Shown piece after piece: positions 1 to 9,085 of a DNA stretch of 33,172 nucleotides (the first letter of the stretch is position 1; each line of letters starts with the position of its first letter). This stretch comes from Paludibacteraceae bacterium (GTDB taxonomy: Bacteria > Bacteroidota > Bacteroidia > Bacteroidales > Paludibacteraceae): positions 1 through 33,172 of the forward strand of contig JAFSXJ010000001.1 of the NCBI GenBank assembly GCA_017444065.1. The letters run 5' to 3'. The notes below the pieces were generated by a model, which saw nothing but the letters and a program-made list of their open reading frames with translations, was not told the origin of the DNA and did not search any database. The position numbers and the translations under genes were made by a program.

Positions 1-757
1 AAGGTGTACGTGTACTGCGCCGTAGCAGGCTTGCTCGGGTCAGCAGGTGCGACAGGCGTTGCGCCGTATTCGTACTTGGCAGAGGCAAGCACTGTCGTGC
101 CGTCCTCGTCCACGAACGTCACGGTATATTTGTTCACCGTGCTGCTGTACGTAGCCCTATACGTAGCATCGCCCGTGACAGTCGTCACCTCAGGCGTCCA
201 TCCTGCAAAGGTGTACGTGTACTGCGCCGTAGCAGGCTTGCTCGGGTCAGCAGGTGCGACAGGCGTTGCGCCGTATTCGTACTCGGCAGAGGCAAGCACT
301 GTCGTGCCGTCCTCGTCCACGAACGTCACCGTGTACTTGTTTACCGTGCTGCTGTACGTAGCCGTGTACGTTGCATTACCTGTGACAGTAGCCACCTCAG
401 GCGTCCAGCCTGCAAACGTGTACGTGTACTGTGCCGTGGCAGGCTTGCTCGGGTCAGCAGGAGCAACAGGTGTAGCACCATATTCATGCTCGGCAGAGGC
501 AAGCACGGTTGTGCCGTCCTCGTCCACGAACGTCACTGTGTACTTGTTCACCGTACTACTGTACGTAGCCGTGTACGTTGCATCGCCTGTGACAGTCGTC
601 ACCTCAGGCGTCCAGCCGCTGAAAGTGTACGTGTATTGCGCTGTAGCAGGCTTGCTCGGATCAGCAGGCGGTACAGGCATAGCATCGAGCTTCACTTGCG
701 ACTGCTGCAAGATGGTCGTCCCGTCCTCATCAACGAACGTAATGGTGTACTTGGGCC
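1..757 (-). repeat. Four tandem 207-bp (69-aa) B-type repeats
   Basis: The same segment recurs every 207 bp; for example its gtgtac landmark falls near 4, 211, 418 and 625. Each unit encodes 69 residues of a Listeria-Bacteroides repeat. The three copies nearest the window edge are almost identical at the DNA level, while the copy nearest the PKD region is more diverged, with QQSQVKLDAMP replacing the usual ASAEYEYGATP. This pattern suggests recent expansion or gene conversion at the distal end. The array continues past the edge, so the copy number is a minimum. Confidence 0.9.
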
Positions 758-2906
758 GTTGCATGACGGTAAATGTCGCCTGCGTCTCAGCCGTACAGCC
801 GTGCTCACTGGTCACAACATACCGCAAGGTGTGCTCGCCTTCGCCCACGGTGTTCGCGCGGATGAATGAAGTCTGCGTTGTTGCACCGTCGAGGTAGAAC
901 TTGCCGCCTGCCGGTGTAGCGTAGCTTGCCAGTTGCACGATGCCCGCATCGGTATAGATAATCGCTGGCAAAGCAAGCACAGGCTCAGGCAACGGGTGAA
1001 TAACCATCGTCACCGGCTCGCTGGTCACCACAGGCTGCGCAGCGCATGGGTTGTCCGCCGTGAGACGTACCGCCGCCTTGTCGCCATTGGCAAACGCGCT
1101 GTACGCGAACGTTGGTGCGGTTGTCGTACCTATCACACGGTTGTTGCACAGCCACTCGTACTGCGGTGTGCCACCGGGGTTGGCAGGCGTAGCAGTCAGT
1201 GTCATTTCCGTGCCGACACATACGTTGTTCGTCACGCTCAGCGATACAGTCGGATTGGCACTGCTGTTGACAACTACCTCCTGCGAGTACGTCGCCTCGC
1301 ACTCTCCGTTCGTAACGGTCAGACTGACTGTATATGTACCTGCCGAAGCATACGTGTAGGTCACGCCGCCGGCATCGGTGTAATCGGTCACGCCGTCGCC
1401 GTTCATATCCCATGCGTATGTGGTAGAAGCGTCTGAATTAGCGGTCATGTCTTCGAAATACGTCACTTGTCCCTCGCAAACGGCGTCATTGATAATCTCG
1501 AACGCCGGTTCAGCGGTCTTGCACACATCGTAGGTGCGAATGATACTCTCACGTCCGTCAGCTGTAACACGCAGGTGAAGCAGGTGCTTGCCGTTAGTCA
1601 GACTTGTAGCGTCCATCGCATAGTTGCTGACGGTTGCCACACCATCGCTCCATGTGAACGGAACAGCGGCCGGAGATGCCTGGTCGTTATCCCACCATGC
1701 TTCTACCTTCTCCACCTTCATTTGGGCTTCGATGTCCGCATTCAGGAACGAACGGAAATAGGTCTGACTCCAGTTGCCGCCTTTCTTTACGCGCAGACCT
1801 ATCCTGTGCCAGCCGTCGGATAGTTTGTCAAGGTTGTTCAGGTTGAACGAGATGGTGCTTGCGTCCGCCGTGAACGGAATAGACGAACCTTTGCCGAAGC
1901 CCGGGTCTGTATCTAGGAAGTATTCCGCGGCGGTGATGCCGGTGGAACTGTTGGCATCGGTGTAGAACGCGTAGCGGTAGGTCTGGCTCCAGTTGCCGCC
2001 TTTGCGTACACGCATACCTATTGTATGCCAGCCGTTAGCCAAAGCATTCAGATTGTCAAGGCTGAACGTGATGGAACTTGCGCTTGGCGTGAACGGAATG
2101 TCCGAACCGTTGCCGAGCCCTGGGTCGCTGTCTATATAGTACTCCGCATCGGTGATGTCGGTTATGGCATGCCCGTTGGTGTAGAACATGTACCGGTAGG
2201 TCTGGCTCCAGTTGCCGCCTTTGCGTACACGCATACCTATTGTATGCCAGCCGTAAGCCAATGCGTCAAGGTTGTCCAAGCTGAACGTGATGGAACTTGC
2301 GCTTGGCGTGAACGGAATATCCGAACCTTTGCCCAATCCAGGGTCTGTGTCGATATAATACTCCGCATCGGTGATGTCCGTTATGGCATGACCGTTGGTG
2401 TAGAACATGTACCGATAGGTCTGGCTCCAGTTGCCGCCTTTGCGTACACGCATACCTATTGTATGCCAGCCGTCGGCCAACGCATTGAGGTTGTCAAGGC
2501 TGAAGGCAATCGTGTTGCTGCTCGGCGTGAAGGCGATAGACGTGCCTTTATCCAGTCCGGGGTCATCATCAATGTAGTACTCTGCAGCAGTGATGTCAGT
2601 CACGGCATACTCCTCGGAGTAGAACATGTAGCGGTAGGTCTGTGACCAACGCACGTTGTTCCTCGCACGCAACCCCATGGTGTGCCAGCCGTCTGCCAGT
2701 GCGCTGGTCGGGATATTTGCCTGAACAGACCCTGCCGCGACTGCCAACGCCGTGGCACGACCAAGACCAGGGTCATTGTCCACCCAGTATTCGGCGCGGT
2801 ACGATTGCGCTGTAGTTATCTGTATAGTGGTTAACCAAAGAATGCAGAACCACAGCCATCGGCGCCGGAACGGACTGTTATGCTGTGTTAACTGATTCTT
2901 ATTCAT
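1..2906 (-). CDS. Repeat-rich secreted surface protein (partial, C-terminus off left edge)
   Basis: Translating the minus strand from the ATG at 2906 gives one open frame of 968 codons with no stop before the window edge. The N-terminus has a basic stretch and a hydrophobic segment ending near TTAQS, like a signal peptide. Next come about five tandem 73-residue units carrying AEYYID-DPG and GWHTIGMRVRKGGNWSQTYR motifs, then a PKD domain (AWDMNGDGVTDY, YTVSLTV), an Ig/PKD-like domain and four 69-residue Listeria-Bacteroides (InlB B-type) repeats with FVDEDGTTVL and AGWTPEVTTVTGDATY. A type IX secretion sorting domain could follow but is not visible. The start overlaps the stop of the upstream beta-helix gene by 8 bp, so the two are translationally coupled. 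The family suggests surface display or adhesion; the ligand is unknown. The open frames on the plus strand here are shadows. Confidence 0.9.
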   Translation of the reverse strand, partial: MNKNQLTQHNSPFRRRWLWFCILWLTTIQITTAQSYRAEYWVDNDPGLGRATALAVAAGSVQANIPTSALADGWHTMGLRARNNVRWSQTYRYMFYSEEYAVTDITAAEYYIDDDPGLDKGTSIAFTPSSNTIAFSLDNLNALADGWHTIGMRVRKGGNWSQTYRYMFYTNGHAITDITDAEYYIDTDPGLGKGSDIPFTPSASSITFSLDNLDALAYGWHTIGMRVRKGGNWSQTYRYMFYTNGHAITDITDAEYYIDSDPGLGNGSDIPFTPSASSITFSLDNLNALANGWHTIGMRVRKGGNWSQTYRYAFYTDANSSTGITAAEYFLDTDPGFGKGSSIPFTADASTISFNLNNLDKLSDGWHRIGLRVKKGGNWSQTYFRSFLNADIEAQMKVEKVEAWWDNDQASPAAVPFTWSDGVATVSNYAMDATSLTNGKHLLHLRVTADGRESIIRTYDVCKTAEPAFEIINDAVCEGQVTYFEDMTANSDASTTYAWDMNGDGVTDYTDAGGVTYTYASAGTYTVSLTVTNGECEATYSQEVVVNSSANPTVSLSVTNNVCVGTEMTLTATPANPGGTPQYEWLCNNRVIGTTTAPTFAYSAFANGDKAAVRLTADNPCAAQPVVTSEPVTMVIHPLPEPVLALPAIIYTDAGIVQLASYATPAGGKFYLDGATTQTSFIRANTVGEGEHTLRYVVTSEHGCTAETQATFTVMQRPKYTITFVDEDGTTILQQSQVKLDAMPVPPADPSKPATAQYTYTFSGWTPEVTTVTGDATYTATYSSTVNKYTVTFVDEDGTTVLASAEHEYGATPVAPADPSKPATAQYTYTFAGWTPEVATVTGNATYTATYSSTVNKYTVTFVDEDGTTVLASAEYEYGATPVAPADPSKPATAQYTYTFAGWTPEVTTVTGDATYRATYSSTVNKYTVTFVDEDGTTVLASAKYEYGATPVAPADPSKPATAQYTYT
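1740..2800 (-). repeat. Tandem 219-bp (73-aa) repeats
   Basis: The landmark gtctggctccagttgccgcc, or a close variant, recurs at 1762, 1981, 2200, 2419 and 2638, exactly 219 bp apart. Each unit encodes a 73-residue module beginning around AEYYIDxDPGLGKG and ending with WSQTYRY. The middle units are near-identical in DNA, and the first and last are diverged. I do not recognise a named domain with confidence. Confidence 0.88.
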
Positions 2907-3942
2907 TGCTGCCTGCTACTTTGAAGGATATACTCAGACTGTTGTTGGTTGTGTGCTTGGGCACGTTGATGTCGTACAAGTAGGGCACACCTGCGGGACG
3001 GCCGTGCAGTTGGTACGGATGTTCGCCACCGAACGCGCCGCACTCGCCGCCATTGGCATCAGCCGTCTTGGCTGCTGCTCCGGCTTTCACTTGGTAGTAC
3101 ATTGCATCGTCTGTGATGCCTGTTTCGATGTGGCGAGTGAAGGTGTTCTCAATTGTAGCACCGATGGTGTTCTGCGAAACGAAATTGGCATATCTTGCTT
3201 CATCGTCTGCCACTGTTGCTGCCGTCATGGATACAACATTGTTCATAATCGGATATTGTGAGGTAAAGGCTTCATCCCGGAAGAAACTGCTGTTGTTCGT
3301 GTTGATTAAGATGTTGTTGGTAACAATCGTTTTCAGCGATGTTAAGTAGTCTACTCCGTAATTACTTACACAGATGGTGTTATGGTCAATCACCAGACGT
3401 ACATCCGGATATGCTATATTGAAGGTGCCTATGATTATGTTCCCTTCTATTGCGCCCGACACCGGCCCAGAGGATAGCCATAAAGTAGATAAATAGTTAT
3501 TCCGTATTACCAAATCGCTCACTTTGGTGCACTCTAAATAAGCTTTACATCTTTCTATGTAAGCATGTGTGGCACTGGACCAAATACGCAAGTATTCATT
3601 ACAAACGATGCCTTGAATGGAAATAGAGTCTGCGCTCAGTCGGATGTCATTCAGGAAGATTGCACTTTCTACATCCAGCAAGGTGTTCGTTGACGACTGG
3701 AATCCCCAACCCGGACCGATGATGGTGCAGTTCTTATTTGCTGTGTTCTGCTCCGCGCTACCGCGATGAATACCCGGCTCCACATAGATGGTGTCACCTG
3801 CGTTGAACTTCGCACTGCCGGTCGCGTCCTTCAAGGTCTGGAAGTCCGCAGTTTCGGGTTGGTCGTAATTCACTCGCCATACTTTGGCGTTGGCGGCAAC
3901 AGACAGTACAACAGTTGCCGCAATAAGAAAGATTCTTTTCAT
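2899..3942 (-). CDS. Secreted right-handed parallel beta-helix protein
   Basis: This 347-residue protein starts with a clear signal peptide (MKRIFLIAATVVLSVAANA) and continues with DTIYVEPGIHRG, the usual entry to a pectate-lyase-like parallel beta-helix. Short hydrophobic rungs rich in N, S and I follow (residues about 75-260), such as IQGIVCNEYLRI, LVIRNNYL, GNIIIGTFNI, LVIDHNTI and IVTNNILINT. No catalytic residues of a named polysaccharide lyase family can be assigned from sequence alone. The product is expected outside the cytoplasm. It is the first gene of an operon with the repeat surface protein: its last codons and TAA overlap the next start by 8 bp (ATGAATAA). A good Bacteroidetes promoter lies about 106 bp upstream of the start. 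It could be a polysaccharide-binding or -degrading protein, or a structural surface protein. Confidence 0.85.
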   Translation of the reverse strand: MKRIFLIAATVVLSVAANAKVWRVNYDQPETADFQTLKDATGSAKFNAGDTIYVEPGIHRGSAEQNTANKNCTIIGPGWGFQSSTNTLLDVESAIFLNDIRLSADSISIQGIVCNEYLRIWSSATHAYIERCKAYLECTKVSDLVIRNNYLSTLWLSSGPVSGAIEGNIIIGTFNIAYPDVRLVIDHNTICVSNYGVDYLTSLKTIVTNNILINTNNSSFFRDEAFTSQYPIMNNVVSMTAATVADDEARYANFVSQNTIGATIENTFTRHIETGITDDAMYYQVKAGAAAKTADANGGECGAFGGEHPYQLHGRPAGVPYLYDINVPKHTTNNSLSISFKVAGSNE

Positions 3943-4047
3943 GTTAAATAATGTTTATTGGGTTGGTTATTCGTTTACAGTGTGTATAAATGATGTTGAC
4001 AAGGTTTGTCGTTGGCTGGGTTGGTGCTTCACTACCGTTTGCGAATG

Positions 4048-4078
4048 CAAAGGTACTCAAAAAATCTGACATTTGCAA
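4048..4078 (-). promoter_or_regulatory. Promoter of the beta-helix/surface-protein operon
   Basis: On the minus strand, TTG (4078-4076) is followed after about 20 bp by TACCTTTG (4055-4048). This matches the Bacteroidetes sigma-ABfr pattern of a TTTG-like -33 box and TAnnTTTG -7 box. It predicts an untranslated leader of about 100 nt. Confidence 0.75.
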
Positions 4079-4303
4079 GCGTCTTGCTAATAAAGTGGTG
4101 AAAAATCTATATTTGTCTATATTTTTTTTTCGGCGACAGGTTGCTTATTGCCACTTTACCCCGCTTGTTTGCACTTTCAGGTCTCTCGTTTCATATCCAA
4201 AAATCCACAGCGGACAAAAAGATACGAAAAAAAAATGACATATGCAAATAAATTTTGCACAATTCCATTTTTTCAACCAACAATATAAAAAAATCACAAA
4301 GTA

Positions 4304-4335
4304 TTTGCATATTTGGAAAAATTGTCGTATATTTG
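4304..4335 (+). promoter_or_regulatory. Promoter of topA
   Basis: TTTG at 4304-4307, a 20-bp spacer and TATATTTG at 4328-4335 match the Bacteroidetes consensus. The box lies 30 bp before the topA ATG, giving a very short leader. It is divergent from the promoter of the beta-helix operon; about 225 bp of very AT-rich DNA separate the two. Confidence 0.8.
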
Positions 4336-4365
4336 CAGCCGTTTTTTCAGACAACTGTATCGTAA

Positions 4366-6690
4366 ATGAGCAAAAATTTAGTAATTGTAGAGTCTCCGGC
4401 TAAGGCAAAGACGATTGAAAAATTCTTAGGCGCAGACTATCATGTGCTGTCGTCACAAGGTCATATACGTGACATCGAGGGCACGGGCAAACGAAATATC
4501 GGTATCGATTTTGCGCATGGCTATGCCCCGAACTATGTGCTTGAGCCGTCCAAACTCCATCTGATAGACACTCTCCGCAAGGAAGCCGCCAAAGCCTCAA
4601 CGGTATGGCTGGCATCCGATGAGGACCGTGAAGGTGAAGCCATAGCCTGGCACCTGAAGGAAGTACTCAAACTCCAACCCGAGCACACGCACCGTATAGC
4701 GTTCCACGAGATAACGGAGACCGCTATCAAGGAGGCTATCGCCCATCCGCGAGACATTGATTATAATCTCGTTAACGCGCAGCAGGCGCGACGAGTGCTC
4801 GACCGTATAGTAGGTTTTGAGCTCAGCCCCGTGCTGTGGCGCAAGGTGTCTGCCGGCCTGAGTGCAGGACGCGTGCAGTCGGTGGCGGTACGTCTGGTGG
4901 TTGAGCGCGAACGAGAGATAGAGCAGTTCGTTCCTGCCGTCCAATACAAGGTGTCGGCAGACTTCACAGGCAAGGACAACCAGGGGGCAAAGGTAACCCT
5001 CCACACCGAGCTTAACCACCGTTTTGCTACGGAAGAGGAGGCACGCGCGTTCCTCATGAGCTGTGCGGACACGACCTTTACCATCCAGTCGATACAGAAA
5101 CGCCCCGTACGCCGCACGCCGGCACCGCCGTTCACCACCTCGCTCCTGCAGCAGGAGGCGGCACGCAAACTGCGTTTCCCCGTCTCAAAGACCATGCGTC
5201 TGGCACAATCGCTCTACGAGGCGGGACATATAACCTACATGCGTACAGACTCGGTCAACCTCTCCTCGCTTGCCATCGGGACAGCCAAGAAGCAGATCAT
5301 CGAAACCTATGGCGCAGAGTACCACAAATCACGCCAGTACCACACCACGTCCAAAGGTGCACAAGAGGCGCACGAAGCTATCCGTCCGACCTATATCAAC
5401 CACGTTACAGCCGGCAGCAGCGAGGATGAGCGCAAACTCTACGACCTTATCCGCAAACGCACGCTCGCCTCGCAGATGGCGGATGCCGAACTGGAGCAGA
5501 CGCGCATAGAGATAACCGCACAGGACTCACCCTACCTGTTTGTAGCCAGTGGCGAAGTGGTGCTGTTCGACGGATTCATGCGCGCATACGTGCAGTCCGC
5601 CGACGATGACGCTGAGCAGGAAAGCAGTGGCTTGATGCCACCTATGGACGAAGGTGCAGCACTGAAGTTGGACAAGTGCGTATCACGCGAGAGTTTCACC
5701 ACTCCGCCGTCACGTTACAACGAGGCAACACTCGTCAAGAAGATGGAGGAATTGGAAATCGGACGTCCGTCCACCTACGCTACCATTATCGAGACTATTC
5801 AGGCGCGCGATTATGTGCACCGGGGCAACGTAACCGGTACCAAACGCACCTATACCACCCTGACGCTGAAGAACGGTGTCATCGCTGAAAAGAAGCAGCA
5901 GGAGAACATCGGTGCAGAGTCGCAACGTCTGCTGCCGACTGACCTTGGACGACTGACCAACGACTTCCTCGTTGAGCAGTTCCCTGCTATACTCAGTTAC
6001 GATTTCACCGCAAAAGAGGAGCAGAACTTCGACCGTATTGCCGAAGGCAAAGCCGACTGGACAAAGGTCGTGGATGCGTTCTACAAGACCTTCCATCCGC
6101 TCATCGACAAAGTGCCTACAGGCAAGATTGCCGGACGTTCGCTCGGCATCGATCCGCAGACGGGCGAGGAGGTGATAGTCCGCATAACGAAGAACGGGCC
6201 GTGTGTACAGATTGGTAACACCGAGGGCGAGAAACCACGGTTCGCATCACTGCAGAAAGGACAGTCAATCTTCACGATCACCCTTGACGAGGCATTGCAA
6301 CTGTTTGACCGCGCATTACCAATCACCCTGGGTGACTACCAAGGCGACGAGGTAGTGGTGGCAGACGGCAAGTACGGACCGTACGTACGCATCGGTAAGA
6401 CCTTTGCCTCACTGCCCAAGGGGGCTGACCCCTTCAGCATGACACTCGAGGATGCCGTTGAGCTCGTCGAGCAGAAGCAGAACGCCTCGCTGCCTATCCA
6501 TGATTGGGGAGACATCAAGGTGCTGCGCGGACGCTTCGGTGCGTACATCAAACAGGGTGAAACGAACTATCGTATTCCTAAATCGACCGATGTTGAGCAT
6601 CTGACCAAGGACGATGCGATAGCCCTCATCCAGGCGGCACCCGCAGAAACAGAAGCGAAGAAACGCTTTGTGCGTCGCCGGAGCAAATAG
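4366..6690 (+). CDS. topA: DNA topoisomerase I (type IA)
   Basis: This cytoplasmic enzyme relaxes negative supercoils by cutting one strand through a 5'-phosphotyrosine. The 774-residue length is normal for Bacteroidales. The N-terminal Toprim domain shows VIVES with Glu9 and the metal-binding SDEDREGE segment (residues 84-91). The type IA core has GLSAGRVQSVAVRLV (residues 164-178) and the active-site motif YMRTDS with Tyr291. Three to four C-terminal topoisomerase repeats follow (for example residues 590-760, with KYGPYVRIG, FASLPKGADP and RFGAYIKQG) in place of zinc fingers, as is usual in this phylum. The start at 4366 directly follows a strong promoter. It is first in a run with yraN (5 bp gap) and mnmG. 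Confidence 0.98.
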   Translation: MSKNLVIVESPAKAKTIEKFLGADYHVLSSQGHIRDIEGTGKRNIGIDFAHGYAPNYVLEPSKLHLIDTLRKEAAKASTVWLASDEDREGEAIAWHLKEVLKLQPEHTHRIAFHEITETAIKEAIAHPRDIDYNLVNAQQARRVLDRIVGFELSPVLWRKVSAGLSAGRVQSVAVRLVVEREREIEQFVPAVQYKVSADFTGKDNQGAKVTLHTELNHRFATEEEARAFLMSCADTTFTIQSIQKRPVRRTPAPPFTTSLLQQEAARKLRFPVSKTMRLAQSLYEAGHITYMRTDSVNLSSLAIGTAKKQIIETYGAEYHKSRQYHTTSKGAQEAHEAIRPTYINHVTAGSSEDERKLYDLIRKRTLASQMADAELEQTRIEITAQDSPYLFVASGEVVLFDGFMRAYVQSADDDAEQESSGLMPPMDEGAALKLDKCVSRESFTTPPSRYNEATLVKKMEELEIGRPSTYATIIETIQARDYVHRGNVTGTKRTYTTLTLKNGVIAEKKQQENIGAESQRLLPTDLGRLTNDFLVEQFPAILSYDFTAKEEQNFDRIAEGKADWTKVVDAFYKTFHPLIDKVPTGKIAGRSLGIDPQTGEEVIVRITKNGPCVQIGNTEGEKPRFASLQKGQSIFTITLDEALQLFDRALPITLGDYQGDEVVVADGKYGPYVRIGKTFASLPKGADPFSMTLEDAVELVEQKQNASLPIHDWGDIKVLRGRFGAYIKQGETNYRIPKSTDVEHLTKDDAIALIQAAPAETEAKKRFVRRRSK

Positions 6691-6695
6691 CTGCT

Positions 6696-7121
6696 ATGGC
6701 ACTGCATAACGAGATAGGACACCTGGGCGAGAATGCCGCGTGCGAGTATCTGGTGCAACACGGATACAGGATTCGCGAGCGCAACTGGCGACTCGGGAAC
6801 ATTGAGATTGACATCATTGCCGAAAACAAGACCTCCATCGTTTTTGTGGAAGTAAAGACCCGCACAACAACCTTTGCAGGTGTCAATCCTGAGCTGTACG
6901 TGGATGAGCATAAGCGTAGATTCATGACCGTCGCGGGAAACGCATACCTCAAGCAGAACCGGATAGACAAGAACCTGCAGTTTGACATTTGCGGCATCCT
7001 ATGGGACAGTGCGACAAACGCGCCCAAAGAGATACATTATTACGAGGACGCTTTCAGTCCTAAACTGCGCACAAGAAACGCCAACTCATTCAACGGACAA
7101 TGGCGGTGGCATCGCCGCTAA
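6696..7121 (+). CDS. yraN: YraN/UPF0102 family putative endonuclease-fold protein
   Basis: This 141-residue cytoplasmic protein of the UPF0102 family has a restriction-endonuclease-like fold. The characteristic pieces are visible: GHLGENAACEYLV near the N-terminus (Gly11, Glu12), NIEIDIIAE with Asp39, and FVEVKTR with Glu52 and Lys54, giving a D...ExK arrangement. The biological role is not settled in the family. It starts 5 bp after topA and ends 8 bp before the preferred mnmG start, so it is probably cotranscribed with both. Confidence 0.9.
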   Translation: MALHNEIGHLGENAACEYLVQHGYRIRERNWRLGNIEIDIIAENKTSIVFVEVKTRTTTFAGVNPELYVDEHKRRFMTVAGNAYLKQNRIDKNLQFDICGILWDSATNAPKEIHYYEDAFSPKLRTRNANSFNGQWRWHRR

Positions 7122-7129
7122 CCATGCCA

Positions 7130-9007
7130 ATGGCTGACTTTGAATATGATATTATCGTTGTAGGTGCAGGCCACGCAGGTTGCGAGGCTGCTTCGGCTGC
7201 GGCACGTCTTGGCAGTCGCACACTGCTCATCACCATGGATATGAATACCATCGGTCAGATGAGTTGCAATCCTGCCGTTGGTGGCATAGCTAAGGGGCAG
7301 ATTGTCAGGGAGATTGACGCGCTTGGCGGACAGATGGGTATCGTTACGGACCGCTCCGCCATCCAGTTCCGCATGCTCAACAAGAGCAAAGGACCCGCCA
7401 TGTGGAGTCCGCGAAGCCAGAGCGACCGCAAGCAGTTCATACAGCAGTGGATACGCTGCCTCACAACTACCGACAACTTATCCGTCTGGCAGGATGAGGT
7501 CGTTCGCCTAATCATTGACAACCAGTCTGTTGCGGGCGTTGAGACGCGTCTGGGAGTGCTGTTCAAGGCGCAGGCGGTCATACTGACCAATGGTACGTTC
7601 CTTTCCGGACTGCTTCATTTCGGGCGCACACAGATACCCGGAGGACGCATTGCCGAGAAAGCCAGTGTAGGACTGACGGAGCAATTGGTTGCTCTTGGTT
7701 TCACTTCTCACCGCATGAAAACAGGCACGCCGGCTCGTTTGGACAAGCGCAGCATTGATTTCTCAGCCATGCAGGAGCAACAGGGTGACCTTACAGAGGA
7801 GAAGTTCAGTTATCTGCCTTCCGTGCATCGCGAACTCAAGCAGATGAGTTGCTTTATCACCTACACCAATCCTACCACACACGATATACTCCGCCGTGGA
7901 CTGCCTGACTCCCCGTTGTACAATGGCCAGATACAGAGTATAGGTCCCCGTTACTGCCCGAGTATAGAAACGAAGATAATCACCTTTGCCGACAAGGACC
8001 AACACCAGCTCTTCCTGGAGCCCGAAGGAGTGGATTCTAATGAGTATTATGTCAACGGTTTCAGTTCGTCTATGCCCTGGCAGGTTCAGCTCGAAGCTCT
8101 GCACAGCGTTCGCGGACTGGAGCATTGCGTGATGTATCGCCCGGGCTATGCCATCGAGTATGACTACTTCGACCCTACCCAACTCCATCAGACCTTGGAG
8201 ACCAAACTTATCCGTAACCTCTTCTTTGCCGGGCAGATTAATGGCACGACAGGATACGAGGAGGCGGCAGGTCAAGGTATAGTTGCAGGCATCAACGCTC
8301 ATCAGAACATTACGAACGGAAAGCCGTTGATATTGTCACGTGACGAGAGTTATATCGGCGTACTCATCGACGATTTGACGCACAAAGGCGTGGATGAGCC
8401 CTACCGTATGTTCACCTCGCGTGCTGAGTATCGCATCCTGCTTCGTCAGGACAATGCCGATGAGCGCCTGACCACTCTGTCCTACAATCTTGGTCTGGCT
8501 GATGCCGAGCGCTATCGACTCTATTGCTACAAGCAAGAGGTCAAGCAGCGCATCGTTCATTACTTGCAATCGACATCCTCTGCAACGCCCGTCTTCCGCT
8601 CGCTCCTTGAGCAGCAAGGCTATGCAGCCACTTCCGCTCACGGCTCGCTTCATGACATGCTTATGCGTCCGAACATCAATCTGCAGGATATAATTGCCAT
8701 TGATGGTTCGCTAGCAGAGATTATCTCCTCTCTCCCGAACCGTCAGAATGAGATAATCGACAGTGTCGAGATTGACATTAAATACAGCGGCTACATCGCT
8801 CGCGAACGACTCGCTGCCGATAAGCTTCGCCGGCTTGACACGATAAAGATACCTGCCGGTTTCCGTTATGGCGAACTGCAATCTCTCTCTACCGAGGCGC
8901 GCCTAAAGCTTACAGCCCTGCAGCCCAAGACCATCGGCGATGCTTCGCGTATACCCGGCGTTAGCCCGAACGATATTAGCGTGCTCCTTGTGCTGTTGGG
9001 CAGATGA
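7130..9007 (+). CDS. mnmG: tRNA uridine-34 carboxymethylaminomethyl synthesis protein MnmG (GidA)
   Basis: This FAD protein works with MnmE to install the cmnm5 group on wobble U34 of tRNAs. The N-terminal dinucleotide-binding loop GAGHAG (residues 12-17) follows a beta strand, and MSCNPAVGGIAKG, GGRIAEKAS, KTGTP and GLFFAGQINGT-like segments match the family. The length from 7130 is 625 residues, as expected. Possible starts are 7100, 7124 and 7130. I chose 7130 (MADFEYD) because family members begin a few residues before the FAD strand, and 7100 would overlap yraN by 22 bp. The parS site lies just downstream. Confidence 0.97.
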   Translation: MADFEYDIIVVGAGHAGCEAASAAARLGSRTLLITMDMNTIGQMSCNPAVGGIAKGQIVREIDALGGQMGIVTDRSAIQFRMLNKSKGPAMWSPRSQSDRKQFIQQWIRCLTTTDNLSVWQDEVVRLIIDNQSVAGVETRLGVLFKAQAVILTNGTFLSGLLHFGRTQIPGGRIAEKASVGLTEQLVALGFTSHRMKTGTPARLDKRSIDFSAMQEQQGDLTEEKFSYLPSVHRELKQMSCFITYTNPTTHDILRRGLPDSPLYNGQIQSIGPRYCPSIETKIITFADKDQHQLFLEPEGVDSNEYYVNGFSSSMPWQVQLEALHSVRGLEHCVMYRPGYAIEYDYFDPTQLHQTLETKLIRNLFFAGQINGTTGYEEAAGQGIVAGINAHQNITNGKPLILSRDESYIGVLIDDLTHKGVDEPYRMFTSRAEYRILLRQDNADERLTTLSYNLGLADAERYRLYCYKQEVKQRIVHYLQSTSSATPVFRSLLEQQGYAATSAHGSLHDMLMRPNINLQDIIAIDGSLAEIISSLPNRQNEIIDSVEIDIKYSGYIARERLAADKLRRLDTIKIPAGFRYGELQSLSTEARLKLTALQPKTIGDASRIPGVSPNDISVLLVLLGR

Positions 9008-9035
9008 GGCAATATGCCATGCGATAAGAACAGAA

Positions 9036-9051
9036 TGTTTCACGTGGAACA
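9036..9051. promoter_or_regulatory. parS: parS chromosome-partition site (ParB binding)
   Basis: The 16-mer TGTTTCACGTGGAACA is a perfect match on the minus strand to the bacterial parS consensus TGTTNCACGTGAAACA (N is C), a near-palindrome bound by ParB. It lies in the 78-bp gap between mnmG and apt, the only sizeable gap in this part of the operon. parS sites cluster near replication origins in most bacteria, so this segment may be origin-proximal; that part is inference. Confidence 0.85.
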
Positions 9052-9085
9052 AATAGTGTTTTAGAATAATCGAACGCTTAACAAT

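Noticed and set aside
4-1436. Long open frames on the plus strand in the first 1.4 kb
   Set aside because: They lie opposite the repeat array of the minus-strand surface protein and only mirror its periodicity; the minus frame gives recognisable PKD and B-repeat domains.
4145-4354. A minus-strand 69-codon frame in the topA upstream region
   Set aside because: It spans the topA promoter in very AT-rich DNA, and its composition (Phe/Cys-rich) is not gene-like.
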